Shown: positions 37,240-48,762, numbered from the stretch's first letter. The stretch is 64,000 nucleotides of DNA from Porphyromonas sp. (GCA_022772085.1 JALFBN010000005.1:1-64000); one strand, 5' to 3'. The notes: generated by a model not told the origin, from the letters alone. Program-made: numbers and translations.

Positions 37240-37247
37240 TATTTTTG
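37240..37247 (+). promoter_or_regulatory. -7 element of the hybrid regulator promoter
   Basis: TATTTTTG, consensus TAnnTTTG, lies 79 bases before the ATG at 37326. No -33 match. Confidence 0.4.
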
Positions 37248-37325
37248 CGGAAGTACGACAAAATTGATTTTCCGGAAGAGATTCGATAGGACGGGGCTTC
37301 CATCTGATCGTACACTAGATTTTGT

Positions 37326-40193
37326 ATGAGCTTATTGCGTCAAAACATAATAAAAACACCTCTCTGTCAAGGGGTGTTAATCCTTCTCCTTTTATTTGGG
37401 GTGGGGAGTGTGTCCTCATGTAAACAGGCGACTTCTCCCGGGTGGAGTGCCGAGGAGCGGCATATGATCGATAGTTTGGTTCACTTGGATTCTTCCATAG
37501 CTCGTCTTCAAAAGCTCCTAAAAGACTATGAATCACATGACAATAGTTATGGGATGTTGGCTTGTTACCAAGTGTTGGGCGTGCTATACAGGGGGGCGAG
37601 TGACTTTCTCTCTGCCATAGAATACCATAAGAAGGCTCTCGCAATAGCCGAGAGCGAATCCGATACGATATCCATGATTTCGGATTTGAACAATATGGGG
37701 ACCAACTATCGCCGTTTGGGAATTTTGGATCAGGCCTCTATTTGTCACTACCAGGCTCTATCCTATACTGAATCCAAGAACTTAGAGGAAAATCCGGAGA
37801 TGGCTCGTTTGAGACTCGTTGCGCTTAATGGGATCGGTAATGTGCAGTTGGCTTTGGATAATTTGTCGGTTGCCGATAGTGTTTTTCGCTTAGCATTGGA
37901 GGGAGAGACCCGTTCGGGTAATTTTCTTGGACAGGCGATCAACTATGCCAATTTAGGAAGTATCTTCGAGCAACGAGATATGATCGACTCGGCTTGGAGC
38001 TATTATCGCCAATCTATGGCGTGCAATATGCAGGCTGGCTCCTCTCTTGGGATTTCTCTTTGTCACTCTCATTTTGGACGTTTGTTTGAGTTGGCTCATC
38101 AGTATGACAAGGCCGTTGCCGAGTATAAAGCCTCTGCCGCACTGATGGAGGGAGAATGCGATCAATGGCATTGGCTTGGAGCAAGTCTCAACTTGGCGCG
38201 TATTTACATTATCATGGGAAAGCTTGACGAGGCTTATCCCCTTCTTGAAAAATTGGATGAGATTGCCCAGAAGATTAGTTCATACGAGCATCAAAGTGAG
38301 GTGGCTCTGCTCTATTATAGATGGTACGAACGTCAGGGCGATTACAAAAAGGCACTGCAATATTATGTTAAGAGCAAGGAGTATGCCGATACAGTTTCGG
38401 GTGATAAAGCCATGATTGAGTTGCAGAATGCGCGAGTGAACTACGAGCGCATGCGTCGAGACGAAGAGCTAACCTCTATGCAAAATCAGTACGAGGAGGA
38501 GCGCACCATCCGTCAAATTTCCTTTTGGGGTGGGATAATTCTACTCCTTTTGACTATATCCGTTATCCTTTTCTTGCGTTATGCCCTTCGAGTGAAAGTG
38601 CGCAACCAACGTGTATTGGAGCGTCTGGAGGAGATGCGGACGAACTTCTTTACCAATATTACACACGAGTTCCGAACACCTCTAACGGTGATCTTGGGCT
38701 TTAGCAAACAGCTGGAAGAGGAGAGTTTGCCCTCAAATCTTACTCCCAAGGCTGTGGGGAGCATCATGTATCGTCAGGGTACAAGTCTCCTTAGTTTGAT
38801 TAATCAGTTGTTGGATATTTCTAAAATAAAAAGTGCTATTGGCGAGCCCGATTGGAGACATGGTGATATACTTCCCTTTCTTGCCGTGCTCACGGATGGA
38901 TTCAGAGAGGTGGCTTCCAATGAGGGGATTGAACTTCAATTTGCGACCGATCAAGGCTCTATCGAGATGGACTTTGTCCCTGATTATGTCCAAAAGGTGG
39001 TGCGTAATCTTCTCTCTAATGCAATTAAATATACTCCGGCAGGAGGTAAAGTGACGGTGTCTGTGTCTGCTGATGAGGACTTTCTGCGTTTGAGTGTTAG
39101 TGATACCGGTAAGGGGATTGATCCTGAGGAATTGCCCCATATCTTTGAGCCTTTTTACCAAGCCTCTAATAGCTTTTCTCATGTGGGTACAGGTATTGGA
39201 CTCTCTTTGGTTAAGCAGGTGATCGAGGCCGTGTCGGGGACGATAGACGTAGTTAGTGTATTGGACTTTGGTACCGAGTTCAAGCTCACTGTGCCACGTG
39301 CCTATGGAGACTCCGATTGGACACCCTTCTTAGCCCAAGATTTAGTCGAGATGCCCATGCGTGCAGTTCCTGAGCATACCGCAATTAAGAGTCTCGATCC
39401 GATGCCCGATGAGGATGAGACTGTGGGAGCTATTCGTCTCTTGGTCGTAGAGGACAATGATGACGTGGCTCGCTATATCGGATCTATTCTGCAAAGGGAT
39501 TACCAAGTTCTTTACGCGACAGACGGGGTTGAAGGGTTGGCTTTGGCTAAAGAGTTGATCCCCGATATTATTATTACAGATATTATGATGCCCAATATGA
39601 CAGGATTGGAACTCTGTCATGCGGTACGGCAATGCGAGATTATTAACCATATTCCGATTGTTATCATTACGGCTAAGAGCAGCGAAGAGGATCGCATAAA
39701 GGGTATTGAAGGTGGTGCAGATGCCTATATTTATAAGCCTTTCAATGTAGCGGAATTACGTGCAACGATCTCTCGGATCTTGGAGTCCCAGAGGATTTTG
39801 CGTGATAAGGTCGTTAAGTCTATTGGTGAGGAGGAGACTCCTTTAGCGGAAATCCTCAAAGAGGCAGATCGTGATTTTTTGAATAAGTTGGTCGATATTT
39901 GCTACAAGAAGATGCTCGGAGGCGTGGTAGAGTTGGACGAAGTGGCATACGAAATGTGCATGAGTCGCTCCCAGCTCAATCGGAAGGTAAATGCTATCAC
40001 GGGAGAGAGTGTTTCAAAGTATTTGATGCAGGTGCGCTTGGCTAAGGCTAAACGACTATTGGAAAATAGCAATAAGCCTATTGGAGATATTGCTATGGAG
40101 TGCGGTTTTGAGGATAGTGCCTATTTCTCACGAGTCTTCCGTAATGCCTACGAAATAGCACCCTCTCAGTATCGTCGCAAGTTTTTGAAATAG
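37326..40193 (+). CDS. hybrid two-component sensor-regulator (TPR sensor, kinase, receiver, AraC DNA-binding domain)
   Basis: A 955-residue one-protein two-component system. The N-terminal hydrophobic segment ends in a lipobox-like VSSC. A TPR sensor region (about residues 60-390) follows, then a membrane helix (about 398-420). The kinase has His447 in NITHEFRTP, then VRNLLSNAIKYTP, DTGKGIDPEELPHIFEPFY and GTGIGLSLVKQ. The receiver has Asp752 in DIIITDIMMPNMTG. An AraC-type HTH ends the protein (MAKAKRLLE-like, then MECGFEDSAYFSRVFRN). In Bacteroidetes such proteins regulate local polysaccharide or stress genes. No target is adjacent; the ribosomal operon follows. It could correspond to the Porphyromonas GppX-type regulators, but I am not sure. 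Confidence 0.88.
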   Translation: MSLLRQNIIKTPLCQGVLILLLLFGVGSVSSCKQATSPGWSAEERHMIDSLVHLDSSIARLQKLLKDYESHDNSYGMLACYQVLGVLYRGASDFLSAIEYHKKALAIAESESDTISMISDLNNMGTNYRRLGILDQASICHYQALSYTESKNLEENPEMARLRLVALNGIGNVQLALDNLSVADSVFRLALEGETRSGNFLGQAINYANLGSIFEQRDMIDSAWSYYRQSMACNMQAGSSLGISLCHSHFGRLFELAHQYDKAVAEYKASAALMEGECDQWHWLGASLNLARIYIIMGKLDEAYPLLEKLDEIAQKISSYEHQSEVALLYYRWYERQGDYKKALQYYVKSKEYADTVSGDKAMIELQNARVNYERMRRDEELTSMQNQYEEERTIRQISFWGGIILLLLTISVILFLRYALRVKVRNQRVLERLEEMRTNFFTNITHEFRTPLTVILGFSKQLEEESLPSNLTPKAVGSIMYRQGTSLLSLINQLLDISKIKSAIGEPDWRHGDILPFLAVLTDGFREVASNEGIELQFATDQGSIEMDFVPDYVQKVVRNLLSNAIKYTPAGGKVTVSVSADEDFLRLSVSDTGKGIDPEELPHIFEPFYQASNSFSHVGTGIGLSLVKQVIEAVSGTIDVVSVLDFGTEFKLTVPRAYGDSDWTPFLAQDLVEMPMRAVPEHTAIKSLDPMPDEDETVGAIRLLVVEDNDDVARYIGSILQRDYQVLYATDGVEGLALAKELIPDIIITDIMMPNMTGLELCHAVRQCEIINHIPIVIITAKSSEEDRIKGIEGGADAYIYKPFNVAELRATISRILESQRILRDKVVKSIGEEETPLAEILKEADRDFLNKLVDICYKKMLGGVVELDEVAYEMCMSRSQLNRKVNAITGESVSKYLMQVRLAKAKRLLENSNKPIGDIAMECGFEDSAYFSRVFRNAYEIAPSQYRRKFLK

Positions 40194-40612
40194 ATCTCTT
40201 TGGGGCGGATATTTACGGCTCTTATGATAGAGTGAGAGCTTTTGTCTCGGCCTCTTTTTCTTTACCTGCTTCCATTCGAGAAGGTTCAGCGCTGGAATTT
40301 TTTATTTTTAGGGCAATGGTTTCATAGCTGTTGCCCTGTAATTTTTTGCCCAAGGATTTTCGTTCCCGTTGCTGAGAGGGGCGAGTTCACTCCGTTCGTG
40401 TTCGTTTTTTTGTGGATAGGAGAGATTCTACTTGCATGGCACGACAGTAAATGCTTCATGGTGTTTAAAGGTCGTTTGCATCGGATCGCTTTTTATAGTG
40501 CAGAGTGAGAGGTGTTTGGTCATATAAAAAAATATGGTTACCTTTGCCGCGCTATACGTATACTATGTACGATAGTGACGGATTGAATAGATAGTAATAA
40601 ACGAAATAAGAA
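40194..40612. other. intergenic region before the ribosomal superoperon
   Basis: No supported gene. The right end holds the rpsL promoter. A short open frame at 40242-40508 has no recognisable similarity or start context. Confidence 0.6.
40515..40546 (+). promoter_or_regulatory. promoter of the ribosomal protein superoperon
   Basis: TTTG (40515-40518), 20 bases, then TACCTTTG (40539-40546): an exact Bacteroidetes consensus promoter. The transcript would begin near 40553, giving a leader of about 60 bases before rpsL. This is the best promoter in the window and fits the most highly expressed genes. Confidence 0.88.
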
Positions 40613-41002
40613 ATGCCTACGATTCAACAGTTAGTTAGAAAAGGAAGGGAATCATTCAATGAGGTTGGTAAGTCGCCTGCTTTGGGTGCTTGTCCGCAAC
40701 GCCGTGGGGTTTGTGTGCGTGTGTATACCACTACGCCTAAGAAGCCTAACTCGGCTATGCGTAAAGTAGCTCGTGTGCGTCTGACCAATGGTAAGGAAGT
40801 TAATGCTTATATCCCGGGAGAAGGTCATAACCTCCAGGAGCACAGTATCGTACTTGTGCGTGGTGGTCGTGTGAAGGACTTGCCGGGTGTGCGTTATCAC
40901 ATTGTACGTGGTACTTTGGATGCTGCCGGTGTGAATGGTCGTTTGCAACGCCGTAGTAAGTATGGGGCAAAGCGTCCTAAGGCTGCAGCTGCGAAGAAGT
41001 AA
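40613..41002 (+). CDS. rpsL: 30S ribosomal protein S12
   Basis: A 129-residue protein in the decoding centre of the small subunit. The conserved [13 protein letters not shown] has Lys43, the streptomycin-resistance position, in the sensitive form. The second such region, KDLPGVRYH (88-96), including Asp89, is also wild-type. It is the first gene of the superoperon. Confidence 0.97.
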   Translation: MPTIQQLVRKGRESFNEVGKSPALGACPQRRGVCVRVYTTTPKKPNSAMRKVARVRLTNGKEVNAYIPGEGHNLQEHSIVLVRGGRVKDLPGVRYHIVRGTLDAAGVNGRLQRRSKYGAKRPKAAAAKK

Positions 41003-41021
41003 TCCTTTTCATTCTCCAAAA

Positions 41022-41049
41022 GGAAGAGGTCGAAATGAACAGATCTTCC
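41022..41049 (+). terminator. weak hairpin between rpsL and rpsG
   Basis: GGAAGA (41022-41027) pairs with TCTTCC (41044-41049), followed by a CTC and a T-rich patch. Possibly a partial terminator or a processing site in the 242-base rpsL-rpsG gap; unproven. Confidence 0.35.
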
Positions 41050-41244
41050 TCTTTATTCCTTTCCTGTTCTACCGTTGTTCTCTGAGCTAAAGAGTAGCTC
41101 AAAAAAGAAAAAGAATTAGAACCAGTTTCGGGTTCAATTGGATAGGCTATCCTTAGAGATAGGTTGAGTAAATGCCCTTGCGTGGGCGTTGAAGACGTAT
41201 TTTACCGACAACCAATTCGAATCGAACGAATTTTATTAACAACA

Positions 41245-41721
41245 ATGAGAAAAGCAAAGCCTAAGAAGCGTCAGGTGCTTCCTGATCCAGTATTTGGTGA
41301 TCGTCAAGTGACTAAGTTTGTGAATCACTTGATGTATGATGGTAAGAAAAATCTTGCCTACAGCATCTTCTATAATGCTCTTGAAATCGTAAAGGGCAAG
41401 CTCTCTAATGAGGAGAAGTCTTCTCTTGAGATCTGGAAGGCTGCATTGGACAATATTACTCCTCAAGTGGAGGTTAAAAGCCGTCGTATCGGTGGTGCCA
41501 CCTTCCAAGTGCCTACGGAGATTCGCCCTGAACGCAAAGAGTCTATCTCTATGAAGAACTTGATCATCTACGCTCGTAAGCGTGGTGGAAAAACGATGGC
41601 GGATAAGCTCGCTGCAGAGATTGTAGATGCTTATAATAACCAAGGTGCAGCCTTCAAACGTAAGGAAGATATGCATCGTATGGCAGAAGCCAACCGTGCG
41701 TTTGCTCATTTCCGTTTCTAA
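41245..41721 (+). CDS. rpsG: 30S ribosomal protein S7
   Basis: A 158-residue protein that binds the 3' major domain of 16S rRNA and starts head assembly. The start is ATG 41245 ([19 protein letters not shown]); the frame is open to 41164, but the extra residues are not S7-like. fusA begins 12 bases after the stop codon. Confidence 0.97.
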   Translation: MRKAKPKKRQVLPDPVFGDRQVTKFVNHLMYDGKKNLAYSIFYNALEIVKGKLSNEEKSSLEIWKAALDNITPQVEVKSRRIGGATFQVPTEIRPERKESISMKNLIIYARKRGGKTMADKLAAEIVDAYNNQGAAFKRKEDMHRMAEANRAFAHFRF

Positions 41722-41733
41722 TCTTAACGTATT

Positions 41734-43857
41734 ATGGCAAACGAAAAAAATCTAAGTCTGACTCGTAATATCGGTATCATGGCCCATATTGATGCCGGTA
41801 AGACAACTACTTCGGAACGTATCCTTTTCTATACGGGGCTTACCCACAAGATTGGTGAGGTGCACGATGGTGCGGCTACCATGGACTGGATGGAACAGGA
41901 GCAAGAGCGCGGTATCACGATTACCAGTGCCGCTACGACTACGTTTTGGAATTATAACAACAATCGTTATAAAATCAATCTTATCGACACTCCGGGACAC
42001 GTTGACTTTACCGTTGAGGTAGAGCGTTCTTTGCGTATCCTTGATGGTGCCGTTGCTGCATTTTGTGCGGTAGGTGGTGTTGAGCCTCAAAGTGAAACCG
42101 TATGGCGTCAAGCAGATAAGTACAACGTGCCTCGTATCGCTTATGTGAACAAGATGGACCGCTCCGGTGCCAATTTCTTTGAGGTTTATACCCAAATGAA
42201 GACGGTGCTTGGTGCGAATCCTTGTCCCATCCAAATACCCGTTGGCGCGGAAGAAACTTTCAAAGGAGTTGTGGATCTCGTTCGCATGAAGGCTATCATT
42301 TGGAATGATGAGTCTATGGGTGCTGCATACGATGTTTTGGATATTCCCGCCGACTTGCAAGGTGAAGCTGAAGAGTGGCGCGACAAGATGCTCGAAGCTC
42401 TTGCTGAGTGTGACGATGCGCTCATGGAAAAATACTTCGATGATCCTTCTACCATTACGGAAGAGGAGATCCGAGTGGCAATCCGTAAGGGTGCTCTCTC
42501 GATGAAGATTTTCCCTATGCTTTGTGGATCTTCTTTCAAGAATAAGGGTGTTCAAACGCTCCTTGATGCTGTTTGTGCTTATCTTCCCAGTCCCGTGGAT
42601 ACTCCTGAGGTCATCGGTACTTCCGTAGAAGACCCCGATCAGACGGTAGCGCGCAAGACCTCTCCCGATGAGCCCCTCTGTGCTTTGGCTTTCAAGATAG
42701 CAACAGACCCCTATGTAGGTCGTCTTTGCTTTTTCCGTGTCTATTCAGGCTCTTTGACCGCAGGTAGTTACATCTATAACACACGCACGGGTAAGAAGGA
42801 ACGTATCTCCCGTCTCTTCCAAATGCATTCCAATAGCCAAAACCCTATGGAAGTGATCGGTTGTGGTGATATTGGTGCTGGTGTCGGCTTTAAGGATATT
42901 CGTACCGGAGATACAATCTGTGACGAAAATGCTCCTATGACGTTGGAGTCTATAGATTTCCCCGATCCTGTGATTGGTATTGCCGTAGAGCCCAAGACTC
43001 AGAAGGACTTGGATCGTCTCGGCGTCGGGCTTTCTAAGCTTGCTGAAGAGGATCCCACGTTCCGCGTTCAAACCAACGAAGAGACCGGCCAAACCGTTAT
43101 TAGCGGTATGGGAGAGCTCCACTTGGAAATTATTATTGATCGTCTTAAACGTGAGTTCAAGGTGGAGTGTAACCAGGGTCGTCCTCAGGTTTCGTACAAA
43201 GAAGCTATTACCAAGCCTGTACAACTCCGCGAAGTTTATAAGAAACAAACCGGGGGGCGTGGTAAGTTCGCCGATATTATTGTTCGTGTAGAGCCGGCAG
43301 ACGATGACTTCGTAGGCGATCTTCAGTTCGTAGACGAAGTGAAGGGAGGTAACGTGCCTAAGGAATTTATTCCATCTGTACAGAAAGGGTTCCAACGCGC
43401 AATGAAGAATGGGGTACTCGCAGGCTATCCTCTAGATCGTTTGAAAGTAACTCTCGTGGACGGTTCTTTCCACCCTGTCGATTCAGATCAACTTTCATTT
43501 GAAGTAGCTGCGCTCCAAGCATTCAAAAATGCGTCGGCTCAGGCAGGTCCTGTCCTCCTCGAACCTATCATGAAGTTGGAGGTTGTAACGCCCGAAGAAA
43601 GCATGGGTGATGTTATCGGAGACTTGAACAAGCGTCGTGGTCAGGTTGGTGGTATGGAAACAAGCCGTACTGGTGCGCGTATTGTTAAGGCTGATGTGCC
43701 TCTCTCCGAAATGTTCGGTTATGTAACGGCTCTCCGTACGATCACTTCCGGTCGTGCTACGAGTACGATGACTTTCTCGCACTATGCAGAGGTTTCTGCT
43801 TCTATCGCTAAGCAGGTACTTTCCGAAGTAGATGGTCGTGTGGATTTGATTAAGTAA
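41734..43857 (+). CDS. fusA: elongation factor G
   Basis: A 707-residue translocation GTPase. The G motifs are [25 protein letters not shown] and NKMD, with domains II-V following at normal length. No tuf follows; rpsJ starts 18 bases later, the usual Bacteroidetes arrangement. Fusidic-acid target. Confidence 0.97.
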   Translation: MANEKNLSLTRNIGIMAHIDAGKTTTSERILFYTGLTHKIGEVHDGAATMDWMEQEQERGITITSAATTTFWNYNNNRYKINLIDTPGHVDFTVEVERSLRILDGAVAAFCAVGGVEPQSETVWRQADKYNVPRIAYVNKMDRSGANFFEVYTQMKTVLGANPCPIQIPVGAEETFKGVVDLVRMKAIIWNDESMGAAYDVLDIPADLQGEAEEWRDKMLEALAECDDALMEKYFDDPSTITEEEIRVAIRKGALSMKIFPMLCGSSFKNKGVQTLLDAVCAYLPSPVDTPEVIGTSVEDPDQTVARKTSPDEPLCALAFKIATDPYVGRLCFFRVYSGSLTAGSYIYNTRTGKKERISRLFQMHSNSQNPMEVIGCGDIGAGVGFKDIRTGDTICDENAPMTLESIDFPDPVIGIAVEPKTQKDLDRLGVGLSKLAEEDPTFRVQTNEETGQTVISGMGELHLEIIIDRLKREFKVECNQGRPQVSYKEAITKPVQLREVYKKQTGGRGKFADIIVRVEPADDDFVGDLQFVDEVKGGNVPKEFIPSVQKGFQRAMKNGVLAGYPLDRLKVTLVDGSFHPVDSDQLSFEVAALQAFKNASAQAGPVLLEPIMKLEVVTPEESMGDVIGDLNKRRGQVGGMETSRTGARIVKADVPLSEMFGYVTALRTITSGRATSTMTFSHYAEVSASIAKQVLSEVDGRVDLIK

Positions 43858-43875
43858 TAAGCTCTATATAATAAG

Positions 43876-44181
43876 ATGAGTCAGAAGATTAGAATTAAGC
43901 TTAAGTCTTACGATCACATGCTCCTCGATAAGAGTGCAGAGAAGATTGTAAAGGCTGTAAAAGCTACCGGTGCTATGGTTTGTGGTCCTATACCTCTGCC
44001 TACGCACAAGCGTATCTTTACGGTGAATCGTTCTACGTTCGTGAACAAAAAGTCTCGCGAGCAGTTTGAACTTTCTTCGTATAAGAGACTTATAGACATT
44101 TATAACGCTTCCAAGCAGACTGTTGATGCACTTACCAAGCTCGAAGTCTCTAGTGGTGTCGAAATCAATGTCAAGTTGTAA
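43876..44181 (+). CDS. rpsJ: 30S ribosomal protein S10
   Basis: A 101-residue S10 with the start [20 protein letters not shown] and the loop [14 protein letters not shown]. In addition to its ribosomal role, S10 pairs with NusB in antitermination. First gene of the S10 part of the cluster; 21 bases to rplC. Confidence 0.96.
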   Translation: MSQKIRIKLKSYDHMLLDKSAEKIVKAVKATGAMVCGPIPLPTHKRIFTVNRSTFVNKKSREQFELSSYKRLIDIYNASKQTVDALTKLEVSSGVEINVKL

Positions 44182-44202
44182 TTGTAGTAAATAACACAAG
44201 AA

Positions 44203-44820
44203 ATGCCAGGATTATTAGGAAAGAAAATCGGAATGACTTCCGTTTTCAGTGCTGATGGAGTAAACATGCCATGCACTGTTATCGAATTGGGTCCTTGTGT
44301 GGTTACTCAGGTCAAGACAAGTGAGCGTGATGGTTATGATGCTTTGCAGCTCGGGTTTCAAGAAACAACCGAGAAGCATGCAACAAAGCCTCTTATGGGT
44401 CACTTTAAAAAGGCAGGAGTAGCACCCATGAGGCACTTGGCCGAGTTCAAAGGTTTCTCAGGAGACTACAAATTGGGAGACACTATCAAAGTGGATATCT
44501 TTGAGAATGTTTCTTATGTAGATGTAATTGGTACGTCTAAGGGTAAGGGATTCCAAGGGGTGGTTACCCGCCACGGTTTTGGTGGTGTAGGTCAGTCTAC
44601 TCATGGTCAGCACAATCGCTTGCGTGCTCCCGGTTCTGTAGGAGCATGTTCTTACCCCGCTAAGGTCTTCAAGGGTACTCGCATGGCCGGCCAGACGGGT
44701 AACGAACGCGTAACGGTTCAGAACCTCGAAGTAATAAAGGTAATGCCCGAGCATAATTTACTCCTTCTCAAGGGTAGTGTTCCCGGGCACAAAGGTTCAA
44801 TTGTAGCAGTGGAGATCTAA
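44203..44820 (+). CDS. rplC: 50S ribosomal protein L3
   Basis: A 205-residue L3, near the peptidyl-transferase centre. The start [15 protein letters not shown] and the loop [18 protein letters not shown] (whose Gln is often methylated) are conserved. Five bases separate it from rplD. Confidence 0.96.
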   Translation: MPGLLGKKIGMTSVFSADGVNMPCTVIELGPCVVTQVKTSERDGYDALQLGFQETTEKHATKPLMGHFKKAGVAPMRHLAEFKGFSGDYKLGDTIKVDIFENVSYVDVIGTSKGKGFQGVVTRHGFGGVGQSTHGQHNRLRAPGSVGACSYPAKVFKGTRMAGQTGNERVTVQNLEVIKVMPEHNLLLLKGSVPGHKGSIVAVEI

Positions 44821-44824
44821 GAGT

Positions 44825-45454
44825 ATGGAAGTATCTGTATATAATGTAAAGGGCGAAGATACCGGACGCAAGGTCGTGTTGGATGATGCCGTTTTTGGTA
44901 TTGAACCTAACGATCATGCGATCTATCTCGCTGTAAAACTTTATCGCGCTAATCAACGTCAGGGTACGCACAAGTCTAAGGAGCGTAGCGAAATGAGTGG
45001 TTCTACTCGCAAGCTCGGTCGCCAAAAAGGTGGTGGTGGAGCTCGTCGTGGTGATATTAACTCTCCTGTGCTCGTAGGTGGTGCTCGTGTATTTGGTCCT
45101 CGTCCTCGTAGCTATAGCTTCAAGTTGAATAAGAAACTTGTTCGTTTGGCTCGCCGTTCTGCTTTGTCTTATAAGGCACAAGCTCAAGAGATCAAGGTTA
45201 TAGAGTCGTTCGACTTCGCTGCTCCAAAGACCAAGGATTTCGTAGCTCTTACTTCGGCTCTTGGTCTTGCCGGTAAGAAGACATTGTTCGTGATGAATAA
45301 TATCCCTGCTAATGTATTCCTTTCGGCTCGCAACGTGCCGGGGACGCGTTTGGCTACGGCTGTTTCTCTCAACACTTACGGTGTATTGGATGCGACTGAT
45401 CTCGTATTTACCGAAGAGGCTGTTGCCACTGCTAACGAAATGTTCAAGGCTTAA
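44825..45454 (+). CDS. rplD: 50S ribosomal protein L4
   Basis: A 209-residue L4 lining the exit tunnel. The loop [19 protein letters not shown] projecting into the tunnel is present. In other bacteria L4 represses the S10 operon; no leader hairpin for that is seen here. Confidence 0.95.
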   Translation: MEVSVYNVKGEDTGRKVVLDDAVFGIEPNDHAIYLAVKLYRANQRQGTHKSKERSEMSGSTRKLGRQKGGGGARRGDINSPVLVGGARVFGPRPRSYSFKLNKKLVRLARRSALSYKAQAQEIKVIESFDFAAPKTKDFVALTSALGLAGKKTLFVMNNIPANVFLSARNVPGTRLATAVSLNTYGVLDATDLVFTEEAVATANEMFKA

Positions 45455-45468
45455 ATCAAAAGAGTACA

Positions 45469-45762
45469 ATGAGTATTATTATCAAGCCTATTATTTCGGA
45501 GAAGATGACAGCGATCACGGACAAGCAACCCGAGCGTTGCGCTTTTCGTGTTTCTCCTAAGGCAAACAAAATCGAGATCAAAAACGCTGTTGAGAAAATG
45601 TACAATGTGAAGGTTGTAGATGTCAACACTATCAAGGTTACACCTAAGCTCAAGACTCGTTACACCAAGGGTGGTATCATCAGTGGTCGTGCTTCTGCTT
45701 ACAAAAAGGCTATTGTAACTTTGGAGAAGGGACAGTCTATTGACTTCTTTAGTAATATTTGA
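45469..45762 (+). CDS. rplW: 50S ribosomal protein L23
   Basis: A 97-residue L23 at the tunnel exit, docking site for trigger factor and SRP. The start IIKPIISEKMTAITDKQ and VEKMYNVKVVDVNTIKV match the family. Eight bases to rplB. Confidence 0.94.
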   Translation: MSIIIKPIISEKMTAITDKQPERCAFRVSPKANKIEIKNAVEKMYNVKVVDVNTIKVTPKLKTRYTKGGIISGRASAYKKAIVTLEKGQSIDFFSNI

Positions 45763-45769
45763 TTGAGTA

Positions 45770-46597
45770 ATGGGAATTAGAAAACTCAAGCCCACAACTC
45801 CTGGGCAGAGACACAAGATTATTGGTGCGTTTGACAAGATCACAGCCAGCACACCAGAAAAATCCCTTGTAGAAGGTAAGCGTAAAACCGGTGGTCGTAA
45901 CAATACCGGTAAGATGACCATGCGTTATATCGGTGGTGGTCACAAGCAAAAATATCGTTTTATCGACTTCAAGAGAACCAAAGATGGCATTCCCGCCACA
46001 GTGAAGAGTATTGAGTACGATCCTAACCGTTCTTCTCGTATCGCTCTTCTGTATTACAAGGATGGGGCTAAGGCTTATATCTTAGCTCCTGATGGTATAG
46101 AAGTTGGTCAAACTGTGATCTCGGGTGAAGATGTTGCTCCTGAAGTGGGTAACTCTCTCCCTTTGGCAAAGATCCCTGTTGGTACCGTGGTACACAACGT
46201 AGAGTTGCGTCCTGGTCAAGGTGCTAAGTTTGCACGTTCCGCAGGTACATTTGCTCAGTTGGTTGCACGCGAAGAAATGTACGTTGTGTTGCGTATGCCC
46301 TCTGGCGAGACTCGTCGTGTGCTTTCTATGTGTAAGGCTACGGTTGGTAGCGTGGGTAATAGCGATCATGCTCTAGAGCAATCTGGTAAGGCCGGTCGTA
46401 CCCGCTGGCTGGGACGTCGTCCTCGCAACCGTGGTGTGGTAATGAACCCGGTAGATCACCCCATGGGTGGTGGTGAAGGACGTGCATCAGGAGGTCATCC
46501 TCGCTCCCGTACGGGTCTTTACGCGAAGGGTCTTAAGACGAGAGCTCCTAAGAAGCACTCTTCTAAGTACATTATAGAAAGACGCAAGAAAAAGTAA
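45770..46597 (+). CDS. rplB: 50S ribosomal protein L2
   Basis: A 275-residue L2. The conserved [17 protein letters not shown] contains the His important for peptidyl-transferase activity. Length and termini are normal. Confidence 0.97.
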   Translation: MGIRKLKPTTPGQRHKIIGAFDKITASTPEKSLVEGKRKTGGRNNTGKMTMRYIGGGHKQKYRFIDFKRTKDGIPATVKSIEYDPNRSSRIALLYYKDGAKAYILAPDGIEVGQTVISGEDVAPEVGNSLPLAKIPVGTVVHNVELRPGQGAKFARSAGTFAQLVAREEMYVVLRMPSGETRRVLSMCKATVGSVGNSDHALEQSGKAGRTRWLGRRPRNRGVVMNPVDHPMGGGEGRASGGHPRSRTGLYAKGLKTRAPKKHSSKYIIERRKKK

Positions 46598-46617
46598 ACT
46601 GATAAGAACAATATAAT

Positions 46618-46884
46618 ATGAGTCGTTCGCTAAAGAAAGGTCCCTTTATCAGTGTAAAGTTGGAGAAGAAGGTTCTCGAAATGAATGAGTCCGGTAAGAA
46701 GTCTGTTATCAAGACTTGGTCTCGCGCTTCGATGATTTCTCCCGACTTTGTGGGGCACACGATTGCCGTACACAACGGGAATAAGTTTATCCCCGTCTAT
46801 ATTACGGAAAATATGGTAGGTCATAAGTTGGGCGAGTTTGCTCTTACACGCACCTTCAGAGGTCACTCTGGTAATCGTAAGTAA
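46618..46884 (+). CDS. rpsS: 30S ribosomal protein S19
   Basis: An 88-residue S19 in the head of the small subunit: [18 protein letters not shown] and [16 protein letters not shown]. Twenty bases after rplB. Confidence 0.95.
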   Translation: MSRSLKKGPFISVKLEKKVLEMNESGKKSVIKTWSRASMISPDFVGHTIAVHNGNKFIPVYITENMVGHKLGEFALTRTFRGHSGNRK

Positions 46885-46930
46885 GAGAGGGTAAGGAATT
46901 GGTCCAGATTGACACAATACACAAAGTACA

Positions 46931-47350
46931 ATGAGTGATAAAAATAAAAATATGGCCACCGACGGTACGGTAGATTGCTTTGCAAAGATCAATAACGTAC
47001 CCACATCGCCTCGAAAGATGCGTTTGGTGGTAGACAATATACGAGGCATGGAGGTTACACGTGCATTGGGTATCCTTCGATTTTCTTCACGCAAGGCTTC
47101 TGCTATTCGTCTCCTAAAGTTGCTCCAATCAGCTATTGCTAACTGGGAGCAAGTTAATGGTCGTAAATCGGAAGAAGGAGAGCTGTATATCTCTCGCGTT
47201 TTTGTCGATGGCGGTGCAACGCTAAAACGTCTTCGTCCCGCTCCTCAGGGTCGCGGTTATCGCATTCGTAAGCGCAGTAACCACGTAACTCTCTATGTAA
47301 GTTCGCTTAATAACGCTAATAATCAGAAGCAGGATGGGACAGAAAATTAA
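46931..47350 (+). CDS. rplV: 50S ribosomal protein L22
   Basis: A 139-residue L22, which spans the exit tunnel. The conserved part begins at [22 protein letters not shown]; the first ~15 residues are an extension, and an internal Met (46952) could be the start instead. The 3' end overlaps rpsC by 17 bases, so the two are translationally coupled. Confidence 0.94.
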   Translation: MSDKNKNMATDGTVDCFAKINNVPTSPRKMRLVVDNIRGMEVTRALGILRFSSRKASAIRLLKLLQSAIANWEQVNGRKSEEGELYISRVFVDGGATLKRLRPAPQGRGYRIRKRSNHVTLYVSSLNNANNQKQDGTEN

Positions 47351-48071
47351 TCCTATAAGTAACCGTCTCGGTTATATCCGTGGTTGGGATTCAAATTGGT
47401 ATGGCGGCAAGAACTATGGTCCTAAACTTTTGGAGGACAGCCGTATTCGCAAGTATCTCAACGCGCGTCACGCTAAGGCTGGTATATCTCGTATTGTTAT
47501 TGAGCGTGCTCTTCACCTCGTAACAGTAACAATCTGCACTGCCCGTCCTGGTCTTATTATCGGTAAGGGTGGTCAAGAAGTAGATAAGCTAAAGGAAGAA
47601 CTCAAGAAGCTCACCAAAAAGGATGTTCAGATCTACATTTATGAGATCCGCCGTCCCGAGCTCGATTCTTCACTTGTAGCATCGAACATAGCACGTCAGC
47701 TCGAAGGTAATGTAGCATATCGTCGTGCCGTTAAAATGGCTATTGCATCTGCAATGCGTTCGGGAGCCGAAGGCATCAAGGTGCACCTCTCTGGTCGTCT
47801 TAATGGTGCAGAAATGGCGCGTAGCGAAATGTTTAAAGAGGGTCGTACCCCACTTCATACATTGCGTGCCGATATTGACTATGCTCATGAAGAGGCTCTT
47901 ACCAAGGTGGGTATGATTGGTGTAAAGGTTTGGATTATGAAGGGCGAAGTTTATGAGAAGAGAGATCTTGCTCCTAACTTCCAACAGACGAACCAAAATA
48001 ACCAACGCCGTCAGGATTCCTTTGGTCGTAACGACCGTCGTCGTCGTAACAATCGTAAACCTAACCGCTAA
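47334..48071 (+). CDS. rpsC: 30S ribosomal protein S3
   Basis: A 245-residue S3 at the mRNA entry site. The KH domain has [17 protein letters not shown]. The last ~25 residues are a basic Arg/Asn-rich tail ([18 protein letters not shown]), longer than in E. coli. It overlaps the end of rplV by 17 bases. Confidence 0.96.
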   Translation: MGQKINPISNRLGYIRGWDSNWYGGKNYGPKLLEDSRIRKYLNARHAKAGISRIVIERALHLVTVTICTARPGLIIGKGGQEVDKLKEELKKLTKKDVQIYIYEIRRPELDSSLVASNIARQLEGNVAYRRAVKMAIASAMRSGAEGIKVHLSGRLNGAEMARSEMFKEGRTPLHTLRADIDYAHEEALTKVGMIGVKVWIMKGEVYEKRDLAPNFQQTNQNNQRRQDSFGRNDRRRRNNRKPNR

Positions 48072-48091
48072 AGAAAAGAAGGAAAGTAATT

Positions 48092-48526
48092 ATGTTGCAA
48101 CCCAAAAAAACAAAGTTTAGAAGGCAACAGAAGGGCCGCATGAAGGGGAATGCCCAACGTGGCAATCAGCTTGCTTTCGGTTCCTTCGGTATCAAGTCGC
48201 TTCAAACCAAATGGATCACCGGAGCTCAGATTGAGGCTGCCCGTATCGCCGTTACTCGTTACATGCAGCGTCAAGGTCAGGTTTGGGTGCGTATCTTCCC
48301 TGATAAACCTATTACGAGCAAGCCTGCTGAGGTGCGTATGGGTAAGGGTAAGGGTAACCCCGAAGGTTTTGTGGCTCCTATTACTCCGGGTCGTATGATC
48401 TTCGAAGTAGAGGGTGTTTCTTATGAGATTGCTAAAGAGGCATTGCGTCTTGCGGCTCAGAAGCTCCCTGTGACTACTAAATTTGTCGTGCGTCGTGACT
48501 TCGATGCTTCAAAAGAAAATGCATAA
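48092..48526 (+). CDS. rplP: 50S ribosomal protein L16
   Basis: A 144-residue L16 near the A site: [19 protein letters not shown], then RVRMGKGKG-like [16 protein letters not shown] and [13 protein letters not shown]. Normal length. Confidence 0.95.
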   Translation: MLQPKKTKFRRQQKGRMKGNAQRGNQLAFGSFGIKSLQTKWITGAQIEAARIAVTRYMQRQGQVWVRIFPDKPITSKPAEVRMGKGKGNPEGFVAPITPGRMIFEVEGVSYEIAKEALRLAAQKLPVTTKFVVRRDFDASKENA

Positions 48527-48547
48527 TCAGTAAGAGAGAAAGATCCT

Positions 48548-48745
48548 ATGAAAATGTCTGAGATCAAGGAGTTAACAACTCCCGAGATAGAGGAAAAGTT
48601 GGAAGCTCTCCGCAAGAGCTACAATCTTGACCGTATCAATCATTCGGTTTCTCCTCTTGAGAATCCTGCATCGCTTCGTACACAGCGCAAAACGATTGCA
48701 CGTCTTGAGATGGTACTGGCTATGCGCCGTGTAGAAAATCAATAA
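48548..48745 (+). CDS. rpmC: 50S ribosomal protein L29
   Basis: A 65-residue helical L29 beside the tunnel exit: [17 protein letters not shown], then [18 protein letters not shown] second possible Met three codons in matters little. Confidence 0.94.
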   Translation: MKMSEIKELTTPEIEEKLEALRKSYNLDRINHSVSPLENPASLRTQRKTIARLEMVLAMRRVENQ

Positions 48746-48762
48746 TAAGAGACTTCACAAGA

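Noticed and set aside
40242-40508. 88-residue open frame before the ribosomal operon
   Set aside because: No similarity and no promoter or start context; a chance hydrophobic reading.
41752-42555. 267-residue open frame opposite fusA
   Set aside because: Antisense of a highly conserved gene; composition is a mirror of EF-G codons.
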